Assembly: GCF_006439335.1 (NCBI RefSeq)
Contig: NZ_SAWY01000016.1
Span: forward strand, 1 to 64,000
Reading direction: 5' to 3'
Origin: Litorilituus lipolyticus
Lineage (GTDB): Bacteria; Pseudomonadota; Gammaproteobacteria; Enterobacterales; Alteromonadaceae
Length of the DNA stretch: 64,000 bases
Shown here: positions 39,112 to 48,240 of the stretch, one piece after another
How positions within the stretch are numbered: position 1 is the stretch's first letter
Layout: each line of letters begins with the position of its first letter
Program-made: the position numbers and the translations under genes
The notes under the pieces: generated by a model
The model's database searches: none
Told to the model about the DNA's origin: nothing
The model's input: the letters and a program-made list of their open reading frames with translations, nothing else

Positions 39112-39774
39112 CTATCCATTGGCAACTTGCTTTTTCATTTCAGCTAACTCTTGCTCGATATTTTCATCTTGTTCTAAATCGGCAATTTGCGCTGATAAGT
39201 CTTTATTTTCAGTCATATCAAACGCTTCAACTTGCGCCTCTATACGATCGATTTTTTGTTGATAGCGTTCGAACTTACCTATTGCTTCGTCAATATTATA
39301 AATAGCCGCCTTTTCTCGTACTTTTAATCTTACTTCTGCGGACTCTTGTCTTAGCAATAAAGCTTCTTGACGACGTTTTGCTTCATTTAACTTGCTTTGA
39401 AGTTTCTGAGCATCATCCTGAACTGCTGTTAAAAACTCACTTAAGTGCTTATTCTCTTCTTCCAGTTGTTCTAACTCTGCTATGTACTTATGCTTTTGGG
39501 CTAATGCTGCCTTAGCCAAATCATCTCGATCTTTAGCCAGCGCTAGCTCAGCCTTACCATGCCAATGAGTAACACTTGCTTGGCTTGCCGACACTTTTCT
39601 AGCTAATGTTTTTTGCTCTGCAATGTTTTTAGCTGCTGTAGCACGAACCTCAACAAGGGTTTCTTCCATTTCCTGAATGATTAAGCGAATCATTTTCTCC
39701 GGTTGCTCTGCTTTATCTAGCATGCTGTTAATGTTTGCATTCACAATATCGGTAAAACGTGTAAATAATCCCAT
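39112..39774 (-). CDS. pspA: Phage shock protein A
   Basis: A 220-residue peripheral membrane protein of the PspA/IM30/ESCRT-III family. MGLFTRFTDIVNANINSMLDKAEQPEKMIRLIIQEMEE is the conserved amphipathic N-terminus, followed by long coiled-coil helices to residue 190. It coats and stabilises damaged inner membrane and, in enterobacteria, inhibits PspF. It has AGGAGA before the ATG. The operon has a sigma-54 promoter about 480 bases upstream, beyond the small exported-protein gene. Confidence 0.96.
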   Translation of the reverse strand: MGLFTRFTDIVNANINSMLDKAEQPEKMIRLIIQEMEETLVEVRATAAKNIAEQKTLARKVSASQASVTHWHGKAELALAKDRDDLAKAALAQKHKYIAELEQLEEENKHLSEFLTAVQDDAQKLQSKLNEAKRRQEALLLRQESAEVRLKVREKAAIYNIDEAIGKFERYQQKIDRIEAQVEAFDMTENKDLSAQIADLEQDENIEQELAEMKKQVANG

Positions 39775-39800
39775 CTGTCTATCTCCTAGTTCTCTTTAAA

Positions 39801-40127
39801 TTACTTATTACTTGTATTTTTTTTAACTGTGTTAGTTGTTTTAGCTAATAATTTTTCAGTATTTTCTTTAAGCGATTTTTCTGCATCGACTTGTTGAACT
39901 GTTTCATCAAAAGTGAAATTTAATGAGAAAGCCTTAACTTCTTGTTCAATAGTTTGTTGAAGTTGCTTATTAAGTTCTTTCATCATCTGCTGTCCTTGCG
40001 CCACAACAAAATCACTCACTGTATTTTCTACGCTGGCAGATGCCGCATTTGCATTCATAGAAAATAAACCACCTAAAGATACAACTAATACCAAAGCCAT
40101 TTTTTTAATGTTTAAAGTTTTCATCAT
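39801..40127 (-). CDS. Small exported protein at the head of the psp operon
   Basis: A protein of about 108 residues with a signal peptide (cleavage after ANA, about residue 28) and a mostly helical, Gln- and Lys-rich mature part that probably forms a coiled coil. I do not recognise a family. It is the first gene after the sigma-54 promoter at 40255-40270 and is 26 bases upstream of pspA, so it should be induced with the Psp response. AAGGAA precedes two tandem ATG codons (40127 and 40124). It may sense or buffer periplasmic stress; this is inference. Confidence 0.7.
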   Translation of the reverse strand: MMKTLNIKKMALVLVVSLGGLFSMNANAASASVENTVSDFVVAQGQQMMKELNKQLQQTIEQEVKAFSLNFTFDETVQQVDAEKSLKENTEKLLAKTTNTVKKNTSNK

Positions 40128-40254
40128 CAATTCCTTCTTCTCTTTTAAATTTAGTTATTGTGGTTAACTGTTATTGTGATGCTTAATATCAACTTCAGTT
40201 AAACCTATTTGACTAACCATTTGCTAGTCAGCTTCACATCGTTACAAGTACTAT

Positions 40255-40270
40255 TACAAGTGCTGTGCCA
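40255..40270 (-). promoter_or_regulatory. Sigma-54 promoter of the psp operon
   Basis: On the minus strand TGGCACAGCACTTGTA matches the -24/-12 consensus TGGCAC-R-N4-TTGCW with one change (TTGTA). Transcription would begin near 40243 and read into the small exported-protein gene and pspA. Psp operons are classically sigma-54/PspF dependent. Confidence 0.8.
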
Positions 40271-40307
40271 ATGTTTAAAATATTTTTAAGCGGCTGATAT
40301 TAAAGAG

Positions 40308-40405
40308 ATTATGTCAAACAAACAAAATCAACCAAGCTCTGAGACATATTATGTCAAACTATATTTTGGTCAATTTAGCCATGTCAATTAGTTAAATTGA
40401 CCAAA
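40308..40405 (-). promoter_or_regulatory. Candidate enhancer region for the psp sigma-54 promoter
   Basis: ATGTCAA occurs at 40311, 40351 and 40381, spaced 40 and 30 bases, so on one face of the helix. The first two are part of the 12-base direct repeat ATTATGTCAAAC. TTTGGTCAATTTA (40365-40377) and TAAATTGACCAAA (40393-40405) form a perfect 13-base inverted repeat. The block lies 40-135 bases upstream of the -24 element, where PspF-type activators bind. Confidence 0.5.
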
Positions 40406-40520
40406 CAAGATTTGGTTTAATAAACGTACAAAAACAGCCCAATCAATATTCAGCCACACAAGCTCTGTTTAACTGGTTAATTTAGGGTCAGAAAGGTTAT
40501 GCAATATTGCAGGCATAAAA

Positions 40521-40542
40521 AAACCAACTCGATAGTTGGTTT
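40521..40542 (-). terminator. Terminator of the PspG-like gene
   Basis: AAACCAACT and AGTTGGTTT form a perfect 9-bp stem; on the minus strand a T-run follows (complement of A6 at 40517-40523). Confidence 0.75.
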
Positions 40543-40624
40543 ATATAAATTGAGAAATAGAAAGTAATGGCGATCTTTATGTCCTTACATCGCGCAGGAT
40601 TTTACTTTTATAGTGGAGAGCCGA

Positions 40625-40726
40625 TTATGATGATTCTTTTTCAAAAAAGCTTACTAAGACAGATGTACCTAATAAAGCTAATACTGGCATCATCGTTAAA
40701 GTAAAAAAGAAAGTTAAATCTAGCAT
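40625..40726 (-). CDS. PspG-like 33-residue membrane microprotein
   Basis: This short gene begins ATG at 40726 and ends TAA at 40625-40627. The protein starts MLDLTFFFTLTMMPV, has one hydrophobic helix (about 4-27) and ends FFEKESS. AAGGA (40733-40737) is six bases before the ATG. A sigma-54 promoter lies about 50 bases upstream and a terminator about 80 bases downstream, so it is a complete transcription unit. In E. coli, pspG (starting MLELLFVIGFF) lies beside dusA behind its own sigma-54 promoter. Start, position and promoter match, but E. coli PspG has 80 residues, so this would be a minimal form. Orthology is inferred. Confidence 0.65.
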   Translation of the reverse strand: MLDLTFFFTLTMMPVLALLGTSVLVSFFEKESS

Positions 40727-40777
40727 GACCAATCCTTATATATTTATTGCTACTTGTTACTAAGTTGCAACAAGTGT

Positions 40778-40793
40778 TACAAAGGTTGTGCCA
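40778..40793 (-). promoter_or_regulatory. Sigma-54 promoter of the PspG-like gene
   Basis: On the minus strand TGGCACAACCTTTGTA has the same form as the psp operon promoter, with -24 TGGCAC and -12 TTGTA at correct spacing. A perfect 11-base inverted repeat, CTGAAAAATAA/TTATTTTTCAG, lies at 40818-40845 just upstream. Confidence 0.75.
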
Positions 40794-41006
40794 GTTTCTG
40801 AATTAATTCTTATCTGCCTGAAAAATAAGTAGTTTTATTTTTCAGCTATGTCTGCTGATTTTAGTTTTTTCTAGAATCTTCTTTGAAGTAGCGAAATTAA
40901 CCAACTATTAGCCAAAAATGCACAATTTTAGAAGCAGCTCTAAAAACTTATCCAGCCTTTTGTTCGATTTAGGGATAGTTATTCTCAATTTCGTAACACT
41001 TTAGAT

Positions 41007-41978
41007 TTAATTGGAATTAAAATTTACCTTTAGTGACGCTTCTTTTAAGGTTGTGCCATTAGCTTCTGGCTTGCCTGCACACTCACTTAAATAACGACGA
41101 AACTGCCGAGCACCAGCTAGGCCATTACATAAGCCCAACATATGCCTTAATATATGCCATGCTTTACCACCTGAGGCTACATGTTGATCTACATAAGTAA
41201 TCATTTGCTCAATGACTTGCTCTCGAGTTAAAACGGGGGTTGTAGCTTGATATAGTTTTTGATCGGCTTGTGCTAATAAATAAGGGCTATTATAAATTTC
41301 TCGGCCAATCATAACACCATCGACATGTTGCAAATGCTCACTCGCCTCTTCAAGCGATTTGATACCACCATTAATAGATATTTCTAATTCCGAGAAGTCT
41401 TTTTTTATTTGATAAACACGTTGATAATCTAGAGGAGGAATATCACGATTTTGCTTAGGGCTTAAGCCTGTTAACCAAGCCTTTCTAGCATGAATAATAA
41501 AATGTTGGCAGCCCGCTTTAGCGACTTGCTCTATAAAAGTATGTAGAAACTCATAACTATCTTGATCATCAATCCCTATTCTCGATTTAACGGTAACAGG
41601 GACTTTAGTCGCGGCTTGCATTTCACTAACACATTCAGCAACGAGTGTCGGCTCTGCCATTAAACATGCACCAAAACGCCCGTTTTGCACTCTATCTGAC
41701 GGACAACCAACATTAATATTGATTTCATCATAACCTCGTTGCTCTGCAATTTTGGCACACTCAACCATGGCTTTAACATCACTACCACCAAGCTGTAGTA
41801 CTAAAGGGTGTTCAGCCTCGTTATAGGCTAAATAATCTCCTCGGCCATGTAATATAGCACCTGTTGTGACCATTTCGGTATAGAGCACCGTATGAGCAGA
41901 CATCAAGCGATAAAAATAACGACAATGTCGATCAGTCCAATCAAGCATAGGTGCAATGGAAAGCTTATGTGAAATCAT
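41007..41978 (-). CDS. dusA: tRNA-dihydrouridine(20/20a) synthase
   Basis: A 323-residue FMN-dependent enzyme that reduces uridine 20/20a in the tRNA D-loop. The N-terminal block [19 protein letters not shown], the catalytic Cys in [19 protein letters not shown] and the C-terminal [24 protein letters not shown] are specific to DusA. Length fits E. coli DusA (330). The start follows the sequence between 41979 and 42065, and the PspG-like gene lies downstream, as in E. coli. Confidence 0.95.
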   Translation of the reverse strand: MISHKLSIAPMLDWTDRHCRYFYRLMSAHTVLYTEMVTTGAILHGRGDYLAYNEAEHPLVLQLGGSDVKAMVECAKIAEQRGYDEININVGCPSDRVQNGRFGACLMAEPTLVAECVSEMQAATKVPVTVKSRIGIDDQDSYEFLHTFIEQVAKAGCQHFIIHARKAWLTGLSPKQNRDIPPLDYQRVYQIKKDFSELEISINGGIKSLEEASEHLQHVDGVMIGREIYNSPYLLAQADQKLYQATTPVLTREQVIEQMITYVDQHVASGGKAWHILRHMLGLCNGLAGARQFRRYLSECAGKPEANGTTLKEASLKVNFNSN

Positions 41979-42065
41979 AGTGATAAATGAATAGTGTAAG
42001 TCTTATAATAACATTGGCTATATTATAAAGGATTCCATAGTGAGATAAAAACCCTTACGGATAAG

Positions 42066-44153
42066 TTAATACTCTAATGCATTTAGCATCACTAAGTGTG
42101 ATGTCCTAGAATCAACTTTATCGTAGATTACATAAGGAGTTTTCGTAATACCTATGTCTGTGACAAACTTTTGCTTATCTAATTTAAAAATCAATTCCGA
42201 AGTATCTTCTTTATCAAATAAATTACTAACAACCAAGTTATTTACTTGCTCTCCTTGTTCAATATAAAAAGCTCGCATAGTATTTAAATCTATATCAATT
42301 GCATGAGGGCGAATTAGTAGAGGAATATTTGAAAAATCCCTTGCTACTTTCACTGAACCATCTTCACTACGAAACATCAGTGCTTTATTATATAAATCAC
42401 CATAAAAAATACCTGCATTGTGAGCTTTTTGTTTCACCACTAATCCTGATGCCAATATCCGTTTAGTTAGTTGTGCCGTTTTTAAATCATATTGCCAAAT
42501 ATCATAGACATTATTACTTCTGATGCTTAAAAAAACTGAGTTAGCATCATCTGACCATGCTAATAAACTACTTGTTTGAGCAATTTGATATTCGGAAACA
42601 ATTTCAGTACTCGCTATATCCAATACAAACATCTTTAATTTATTATCTTTTAAGACGGTAAACGCTAATTTTGACTGGTCATCATTCAAAATAGGTCTCT
42701 CTATCTTGTCAGCATAAAGGTTAGTCAATTTAATCACTTCATCACCTGAATATCGATAAACTTCATAATTACCAGTACGTTGCGATATAAAAAAGACAGA
42801 TTTATGTATACTCGCCCATAAGCCATTAAGATCATTGGCGTGACTATTTAGCTTTGAAAAGTCAATCTGCTTTTCTAGCCCAATAGCAGAAATATCGAAA
42901 TTTGAATGCTTTTGTAAATAAAATAGATCAGATGAAAATGAATTTGAGTCTAATTGAAAAGCCGAGTTACTAGGTGGAATTGAGGACACTTGCTCAACGG
43001 CTTTCGTAGTTAAATTTAACCTCCATATCGCATTACTATTTTTCGCTTTACCCGCTATCAATAACTGTTGATCTCCCTCAAATTCTAAACTTGTAATACG
43101 TGAAAATTGAGTCGATATTAAACGATATTCTTGTTTCTCAATATCATAGCTCTGAATAGCTTGACTGCCATCTTCACTGATAACAGTGAAATAAATTTTT
43201 TTGCCTTCATCATCAAATACCGGATAACTTCCTGACAGCTTAGCGTCTGGAATAAATAAAGCATTTTCTTTACTATTACTCACTAATAATTGCACTGATA
43301 AGCGGCCTTTCTCAATTAAAGACAAAGCCATAATCTTACTATCTTTTGAAAGAGCTACTCCCACAATATTGCTGTTTGTTGCATACACTGAATCAAGAAA
43401 TTTTTTCTTATTCAAATCAAATTTCAATACTTCACATTGAGTATTATGGCAACGAGCAAGATACGCTAAAGAGTCATTATTTGCCCAAATAACCGAGGTA
43501 AGTTTTTTAGTATCTTCTAGTAAGAGTTTGGTGCGATTATTTGCTATTTCCTTCAAGGCTAGCTGCCACTTGCCATTTAAACTTTCATGCTTTATATACA
43601 AGGCTTTTGACCAACTAGGTGATAAATTCGCAGAATATATTTTCTCCTGTCCGTTAGAAAATAATGTTGTTTGATATACCTTGTGCTTATGCACTTTAGA
43701 AAGCGCATTGTTATCGTCAATCAGTATAAAATACGCAGATATCACTATGCACAACATACAACCGATGAATAAAAGTGCCTTTAAGAAACTAGACTTTTCT
43801 ATAAATCTCGATGGTATAGGTAACTCATTATCTTCTGAGCCATTAAAGATAAAGCAATACCCCTTGCGAGGAATAGTTTCAATGTATCTTGCTTGTTTTG
43901 GGTTATCGTTTAGCACTTTACGTAACTCAAATATGGCTCTGGTAATAACCTCATTGCCAACAACAATATCTGGCCATAGTTGCTCGGCAATATGATCTCG
44001 ACTCAGCACTTGCCCTTTATGCTCAAATAACAAGCAAAATACTTGCATGATTTTAGGTTCTATTTTGGTGGTTTCACCTTGATAGTGCACTTGATTATGA
44101 TCTGGATAGAATTCATAACCATCAAAAGCAATTGAAAAGGAAGCTTTAACCAT
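42066..44153 (-). CDS. ToxR/CadC-like membrane transcriptional regulator with WD/PD40 repeats
   Basis: A 695-residue one-component regulator. An OmpR-type winged helix occupies about residues 5-105 (HKGQVLSRDHIAEQLWPD, IFELRKVLNDNPKQARYIETIPRKGYCF). One membrane helix follows (about 124-146). The remaining 540 residues would be periplasmic and show TolB/PD40-like beta-propeller repeats (for example LAWSDDANSVFL). Such proteins bind DNA while anchored and sense periplasmic signals. It is divergent from the VCBS-repeat gene 109 bases away, its most likely target. Confidence 0.88.
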   Translation of the reverse strand: MVKASFSIAFDGYEFYPDHNQVHYQGETTKIEPKIMQVFCLLFEHKGQVLSRDHIAEQLWPDIVVGNEVITRAIFELRKVLNDNPKQARYIETIPRKGYCFIFNGSEDNELPIPSRFIEKSSFLKALLFIGCMLCIVISAYFILIDDNNALSKVHKHKVYQTTLFSNGQEKIYSANLSPSWSKALYIKHESLNGKWQLALKEIANNRTKLLLEDTKKLTSVIWANNDSLAYLARCHNTQCEVLKFDLNKKKFLDSVYATNSNIVGVALSKDSKIMALSLIEKGRLSVQLLVSNSKENALFIPDAKLSGSYPVFDDEGKKIYFTVISEDGSQAIQSYDIEKQEYRLISTQFSRITSLEFEGDQQLLIAGKAKNSNAIWRLNLTTKAVEQVSSIPPSNSAFQLDSNSFSSDLFYLQKHSNFDISAIGLEKQIDFSKLNSHANDLNGLWASIHKSVFFISQRTGNYEVYRYSGDEVIKLTNLYADKIERPILNDDQSKLAFTVLKDNKLKMFVLDIASTEIVSEYQIAQTSSLLAWSDDANSVFLSIRSNNVYDIWQYDLKTAQLTKRILASGLVVKQKAHNAGIFYGDLYNKALMFRSEDGSVKVARDFSNIPLLIRPHAIDIDLNTMRAFYIEQGEQVNNLVVSNLFDKEDTSELIFKLDKQKFVTDIGITKTPYVIYDKVDSRTSHLVMLNALEY

Positions 44154-44262
44154 TTGATATATAACACAAATAAAAACATAATAACTTCATTATAACATTT
44201 GCATGTTATCTGTAACCAGAATTGATTAAAAACGAATAACCATTTCAAAGCAGGTAATAAAA

Positions 44263-45600
44263 ATGAAAAAAACACTAATAAATTTACTAATAGCTATGCC
44301 TCTTGTATTACCCATAACGAGTTATGCCAATGAAGTAAGTTTATCCATTACTGGTCAAGGTAAGGTAGAAAATCATATCAACTCTTGTAATAGCAATTGC
44401 ACTCTCAGCACAAGTAATAGCGCTCTTAATTTGCAACCAGTCGCCGATGAAGGGTGGTATTTCAGTGGTTGGCAAGGTCAACAATGTGACTGGGGCGAAG
44501 GAATAATTAGCTCAACCGAACCAACACTTATTGGTTCTGCAACCGGAGGAGCAAAAACCCTTGAAAGTATCGACATTAACCATGATGGCTTAATAGATTT
44601 ACTCGCAATCAGCTTATTTAATGGCAACATTATCAGTTACATCAACCAAGGAGATGGCACATTCTCCCAGCAAAATATCATAACAGACTTACACTACCCA
44701 TCGGCTTTGGATAGCTATGACTGGGATAATGATGGTGATCTCGACCTATTTATCGCTGAATATGGTACTGGTGTTGGTGACATTTTACTCTATCTCAATG
44801 ATGGCAACGGTCAATTTGAATTTAAGGAAACCCTGAAGTTTAAAAACGCAAGACCTTATGCTTTTACTGTGACAGATTACGATAAAGATGGCATAGCAGA
44901 TATTGTTGTTTCTTCTTTTAGTGCTGATATTTCGGGTGACTTGTTTGTACTGGTTAACAGTATTAGTAACGAAAAAATATCTTGGTATAAAAACACAGGT
45001 GACGAGTTAATTGAGCAAAACGTAATATCAGATAAAGCTGCAATAACCATTGATAGTGTTGAATTTGATTCTATAGGCACAACTATTGTTTCTGCGGAAA
45101 TCCTTTCAGGAGAAATAGTAACTTATAGCGCACAAGGAAGAGCAGTCATCAGTACTGGTGGGGCAGCTTATGGCGCAGCATTTGGAGACATTGATAAAGA
45201 TGATCTAATTGATGTCTTTTCAGCGCATTATCAACCAGCTAAATTAGGCGTAACCTACGGTAAAGAAAACGGAGAATTTTCTGTAGAGTCCGTAATTGCG
45301 ACTCCAGAAAATGGCGTAACAGCGACAGCAATGGGCGATTTTAATAATGATTCTTTCATTGACTTAGCTTATGGTGAGTTCAATAAAAAAGGTTTTTATT
45401 ATTTTGCTACCACTAGTTATAAAAATTGTATTCTCGAGCAAGGGAGTTCAATTAGCATTGAAGCCGTTTTCAAAAAAAATGACACTAACTCTGGATCTGA
45501 TTCAGTTGAAGAAAAATCTGAAAACAACTCTTCTGGTGGTAGTGTGTACTGGCTAAGTTATTTGTTAGTCTTTTTGCTCATTACTAGGAAAAATAATTGA
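44263..45600 (+). CDS. FG-GAP/VCBS-repeat exported protein with GlyGly-CTERM tail
   Basis: A 445-residue exported protein. Signal peptide (about 1-22); a Cys-containing InlB-B-like segment ending GWYFSGWQGQQC (about 66-77); five FG-GAP calcium-loop repeats such as DINHDGLID, DWDNDGDLD, DYDKDGIAD, DIDKDDLID and DFNNDSFID; an acidic linker; then SSGGSVYWLSYLLVFLLIT and RKNN at the end. The tail fits the GlyGly-CTERM signal processed by rhombosortase and linked to type II secretion. It is probably surface-displayed, for binding or adhesion. It is divergent from a ToxR-like regulator. Confidence 0.85.
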   Translation: MKKTLINLLIAMPLVLPITSYANEVSLSITGQGKVENHINSCNSNCTLSTSNSALNLQPVADEGWYFSGWQGQQCDWGEGIISSTEPTLIGSATGGAKTLESIDINHDGLIDLLAISLFNGNIISYINQGDGTFSQQNIITDLHYPSALDSYDWDNDGDLDLFIAEYGTGVGDILLYLNDGNGQFEFKETLKFKNARPYAFTVTDYDKDGIADIVVSSFSADISGDLFVLVNSISNEKISWYKNTGDELIEQNVISDKAAITIDSVEFDSIGTTIVSAEILSGEIVTYSAQGRAVISTGGAAYGAAFGDIDKDDLIDVFSAHYQPAKLGVTYGKENGEFSVESVIATPENGVTATAMGDFNNDSFIDLAYGEFNKKGFYYFATTSYKNCILEQGSSISIEAVFKKNDTNSGSDSVEEKSENNSSGGSVYWLSYLLVFLLITRKNN

Positions 45601-45605
45601 TACAA

Positions 45606-45639
45606 ATCATGAGCTGGTAAAATTTTACCAGCTCATGAT
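45606..45639. terminator. Perfect palindrome between convergent genes
   Basis: A 34-base perfect palindrome with arms ATCATGAGCTGGTAAAA. It follows the VCBS gene stop by six bases and ends seven bases before the stop of the convergent gene. T-tracts are short (TTTT within the arms), so the termination is hairpin-driven. Confidence 0.65.
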
Positions 45640-45645
45640 GTTAAT

Positions 45646-47007
45646 TTATTCATTAGACATCGCTTCAATATTAACAATTTCAGAACGGTTTAACGTTATC
45701 TTAAACCGTTGAACCGCTTCCCCTTGCTTGGTTTTGTGCTTTAAAATAAGGTTAATTTGATAGCGCCGCTCAACAGCCTGTTTAGAAATTTTCTGTCCTT
45801 CTAGGCTATATAGTTTACCTTCTCCTTTTTTGAGATAACGAACAAAAGGGGTTAAATTAAAAAATAGCTGCTGTTGAATTTCGTCATAACCAGGTAAATA
45901 CTTTTTAACGATAACCTTATTATCACACCGAAAGTGTAGTAACCGCGCTGTTTGCTTATTTTGTTGTCGACGTTGCTGAAACAGTGAATTAACAGATTCT
46001 GGCAAATCTTTTTTATTGATATATTCTAGCCACAATATTTGGCTCAATATACGTTTACCATTGACACTGTGAGTATAAATGTTTTGCCATTTCGGTCGAC
46101 CTTTTTGGATTTTACGCCAAATAAGACTCGTTAAATCATCTTTAAAAGTTTCACGTAAACCATAAATCACCCCTAGCAATGCAATCAATGCAATAGTCAC
46201 CTCAGCAAAACTAGATCTCGCGTTTAGCACTAAAAACATAACGAAAGCCATAATAATTGCAGTAACAGTACCACGCACTAATCGCTTTAAATTACGATTC
46301 AAATAACGTGTATGTTTTTTGAATACCACGCCATATTCAATCAAGCGTTGTAATAATCGCATTTTATTGGTGATGCGATTTGGATCGTCTAATGTAACTT
46401 GAGAGTTGTATTTATTTTCATCGCGATATTGGCTTTCTTCGCGGCAGAAGTTAAGTAAGTACTCACGTTCCGGTGAAAAGTCACTGCTTTTGGGTCCTTG
46501 TGCTAACAACTTTAAGAAAGATTGCTCGGTATGCCAGCTCAAATAATTATCAGCATTTTCAAAAAAAGAACTCAGCTTGGTATCCGAAGGGGTATATCGA
46601 CGTAGCTTCTTCATTAAAACCGTAGTTTGATCAGCTAACTCAACCGCAGCAGGATAAAATTCCTCTGGTGCTTTTAGTTTTAACGTTTGCTTTATGTCTG
46701 CATCTAGTGCAATTCTAATTTGATAAGAATAGAGATTAAGGTTAAGGCGATAATCTGTTTGCTCACCTTTGTTTTGACTAATGAAACGACTTCTCACTAA
46801 AGGTAAGTGTAATTGAGCTGAGTAATAAGCACTATGACTTTTGATATTTGAGTAAAAGTAGTCTTCTTCGTTTAAGGTACTCGGGTTTATACCCATTTCT
46901 TCGGGTAAAGAAAAATAAAGATCTAACCTTTGATACTCTTGAGGCAGTAGTTGATGGCTAATCTTAAATGAGAGGTTTTCATCTTGAACTAATGTTGCTT
47001 TGCTCAC
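45646..47007 (-). CDS. Hypothetical membrane protein with central helix pair
   Basis: A 453-residue protein I cannot place. The N-terminal 240 residues are soluble and include a proline-rich start (QEYQRLDLYFSLPEEMGINPSTLNEEDYFY). Two helices lie close together at about 247-264 and 270-284, leaving both long ends on the cytoplasmic side. The C-terminal 165 residues are basic and beta-rich. It is a single gene convergent with the VCBS gene. Composition matches the core genome, so it is more likely a lineage gene than a recent arrival. Confidence 0.7.
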   Translation of the reverse strand: MSKATLVQDENLSFKISHQLLPQEYQRLDLYFSLPEEMGINPSTLNEEDYFYSNIKSHSAYYSAQLHLPLVRSRFISQNKGEQTDYRLNLNLYSYQIRIALDADIKQTLKLKAPEEFYPAAVELADQTTVLMKKLRRYTPSDTKLSSFFENADNYLSWHTEQSFLKLLAQGPKSSDFSPEREYLLNFCREESQYRDENKYNSQVTLDDPNRITNKMRLLQRLIEYGVVFKKHTRYLNRNLKRLVRGTVTAIIMAFVMFLVLNARSSFAEVTIALIALLGVIYGLRETFKDDLTSLIWRKIQKGRPKWQNIYTHSVNGKRILSQILWLEYINKKDLPESVNSLFQQRRQQNKQTARLLHFRCDNKVIVKKYLPGYDEIQQQLFFNLTPFVRYLKKGEGKLYSLEGQKISKQAVERRYQINLILKHKTKQGEAVQRFKITLNRSEIVNIEAMSNE

Positions 47008-47160
47008 TCGTTATTGCAGCTCCCTATTTTTTATACTTTCCATAGAGTACTTATATAATTTTATCTATGGAAAGTCACATAACGCAATAATAAGCATAGC
47101 AATTTCTCGCTCATATTACTGAGAAATATTTATTTTTCGCTATCTGCTAAAGAATATTTT

Positions 47161-48240
47161 TTATATTTTAATAAATATTTTGCGTTTATATAAGAGCAAG
47201 GAAACATACCAGAAAAATACCACATGAGTTAATGCAAAAATAAATGAAGCAAAGGTATTATCTAAAAAGCTTGTTAAGACACCATAAAGCCATGCATAAA
47301 GAGTGCTATCAGCAATTGAAATATTCAAATATAAAGTAACAGTTAGAAAAGATAATACATAAACAAATAACGGGTTTGTACCATATACAAGTAAAGGTGA
47401 AGCTAATTTTTCTTGCTTTAATATATCAATAACCCAAATAAATGCTGCCAGTAAAAGGCATGCAAACCCAGTAGTGTATATAACATAAGAACCTGTCCAT
47501 AAAGATTTATTAATAGGTAAAGTTAAACTCCATAATGAGCCTAAGCCAATCGCTACCCCCCCTAATATAGTGAGCTTTATTACACTCTCTTTTTTATCCT
47601 CAATACTGGTTAAATATCTTGTTATTTCAAAGCCAAGCAACATATTAACAATCGCTGGAATAGTACTTAATAAGCCTTCTGGATCAAAAGCAACGCCCAT
47701 GCCACTATACATATGACCTGCGCCAAGCACTGCTAAATCGAATTGCCTAATAATGTTACCTTCTAAACTGTACGCATTATCACTACCTACACTTAATAAT
47801 AATAACCAGTAGCCAAGTAAAATAACTGCCGATGTAATAAAAATCCCACGTTTATTAAGCATTAAAACTAAGCTTGCCGCAAATACGTAAGCAATACCTA
47901 TACGTTGTAACACTCCCATAAATCGCCAATCATTTGGATCAGTGTTAAATGGAATGATATTGAGCATAAAACCAAGGAAAAATATGATAAACCCGCGCTT
48001 TACAATTTTTCGAAATTGCCCAGCATTTGCGGTAAAACCACTCTTTTTAAATGAGAAAAACATCGCTGAGCCAATGATAAATAAAAAGAAAGGAAAAACT
48101 AAATCAGTAGGTGTGCAACCATGCCACTTTGCATGAAGAAGTGGCGCATAAACATGGCTCCATGTGCCAGGTGTATTAACCAATATCATGAGAGCAATAG
48201 TTATGCCCCTAAAAGCGTCAAGAGCAAGGTATCGAGTCAT
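47161..48240 (-). CDS. NagX/HGSNAT-like acyltransferase family membrane protein (DUF5009)
   Basis: A 359-residue multi-pass protein (about ten helices). The N-terminus RYLALDAFRGITIALMILVNTPGTW, with the following HAKWHGCTPTDLVFPFFLFIIGSAM, is the signature of heparan-alpha-glucosaminide N-acetyltransferase-like proteins; the His in HAKWHG is probably the acyl-accepting residue. In Shewanella and Xanthomonas relatives (NagX) these act in amino-sugar use. No nag genes are beside it. I prefer ATG 48240, where family similarity begins, over the longer start at 48309. Confidence 0.82.
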   Translation of the reverse strand: MTRYLALDAFRGITIALMILVNTPGTWSHVYAPLLHAKWHGCTPTDLVFPFFLFIIGSAMFFSFKKSGFTANAGQFRKIVKRGFIIFFLGFMLNIIPFNTDPNDWRFMGVLQRIGIAYVFAASLVLMLNKRGIFITSAVILLGYWLLLLSVGSDNAYSLEGNIIRQFDLAVLGAGHMYSGMGVAFDPEGLLSTIPAIVNMLLGFEITRYLTSIEDKKESVIKLTILGGVAIGLGSLWSLTLPINKSLWTGSYVIYTTGFACLLLAAFIWVIDILKQEKLASPLLVYGTNPLFVYVLSFLTVTLYLNISIADSTLYAWLYGVLTSFLDNTFASFIFALTHVVFFWYVSLLLYKRKIFIKI

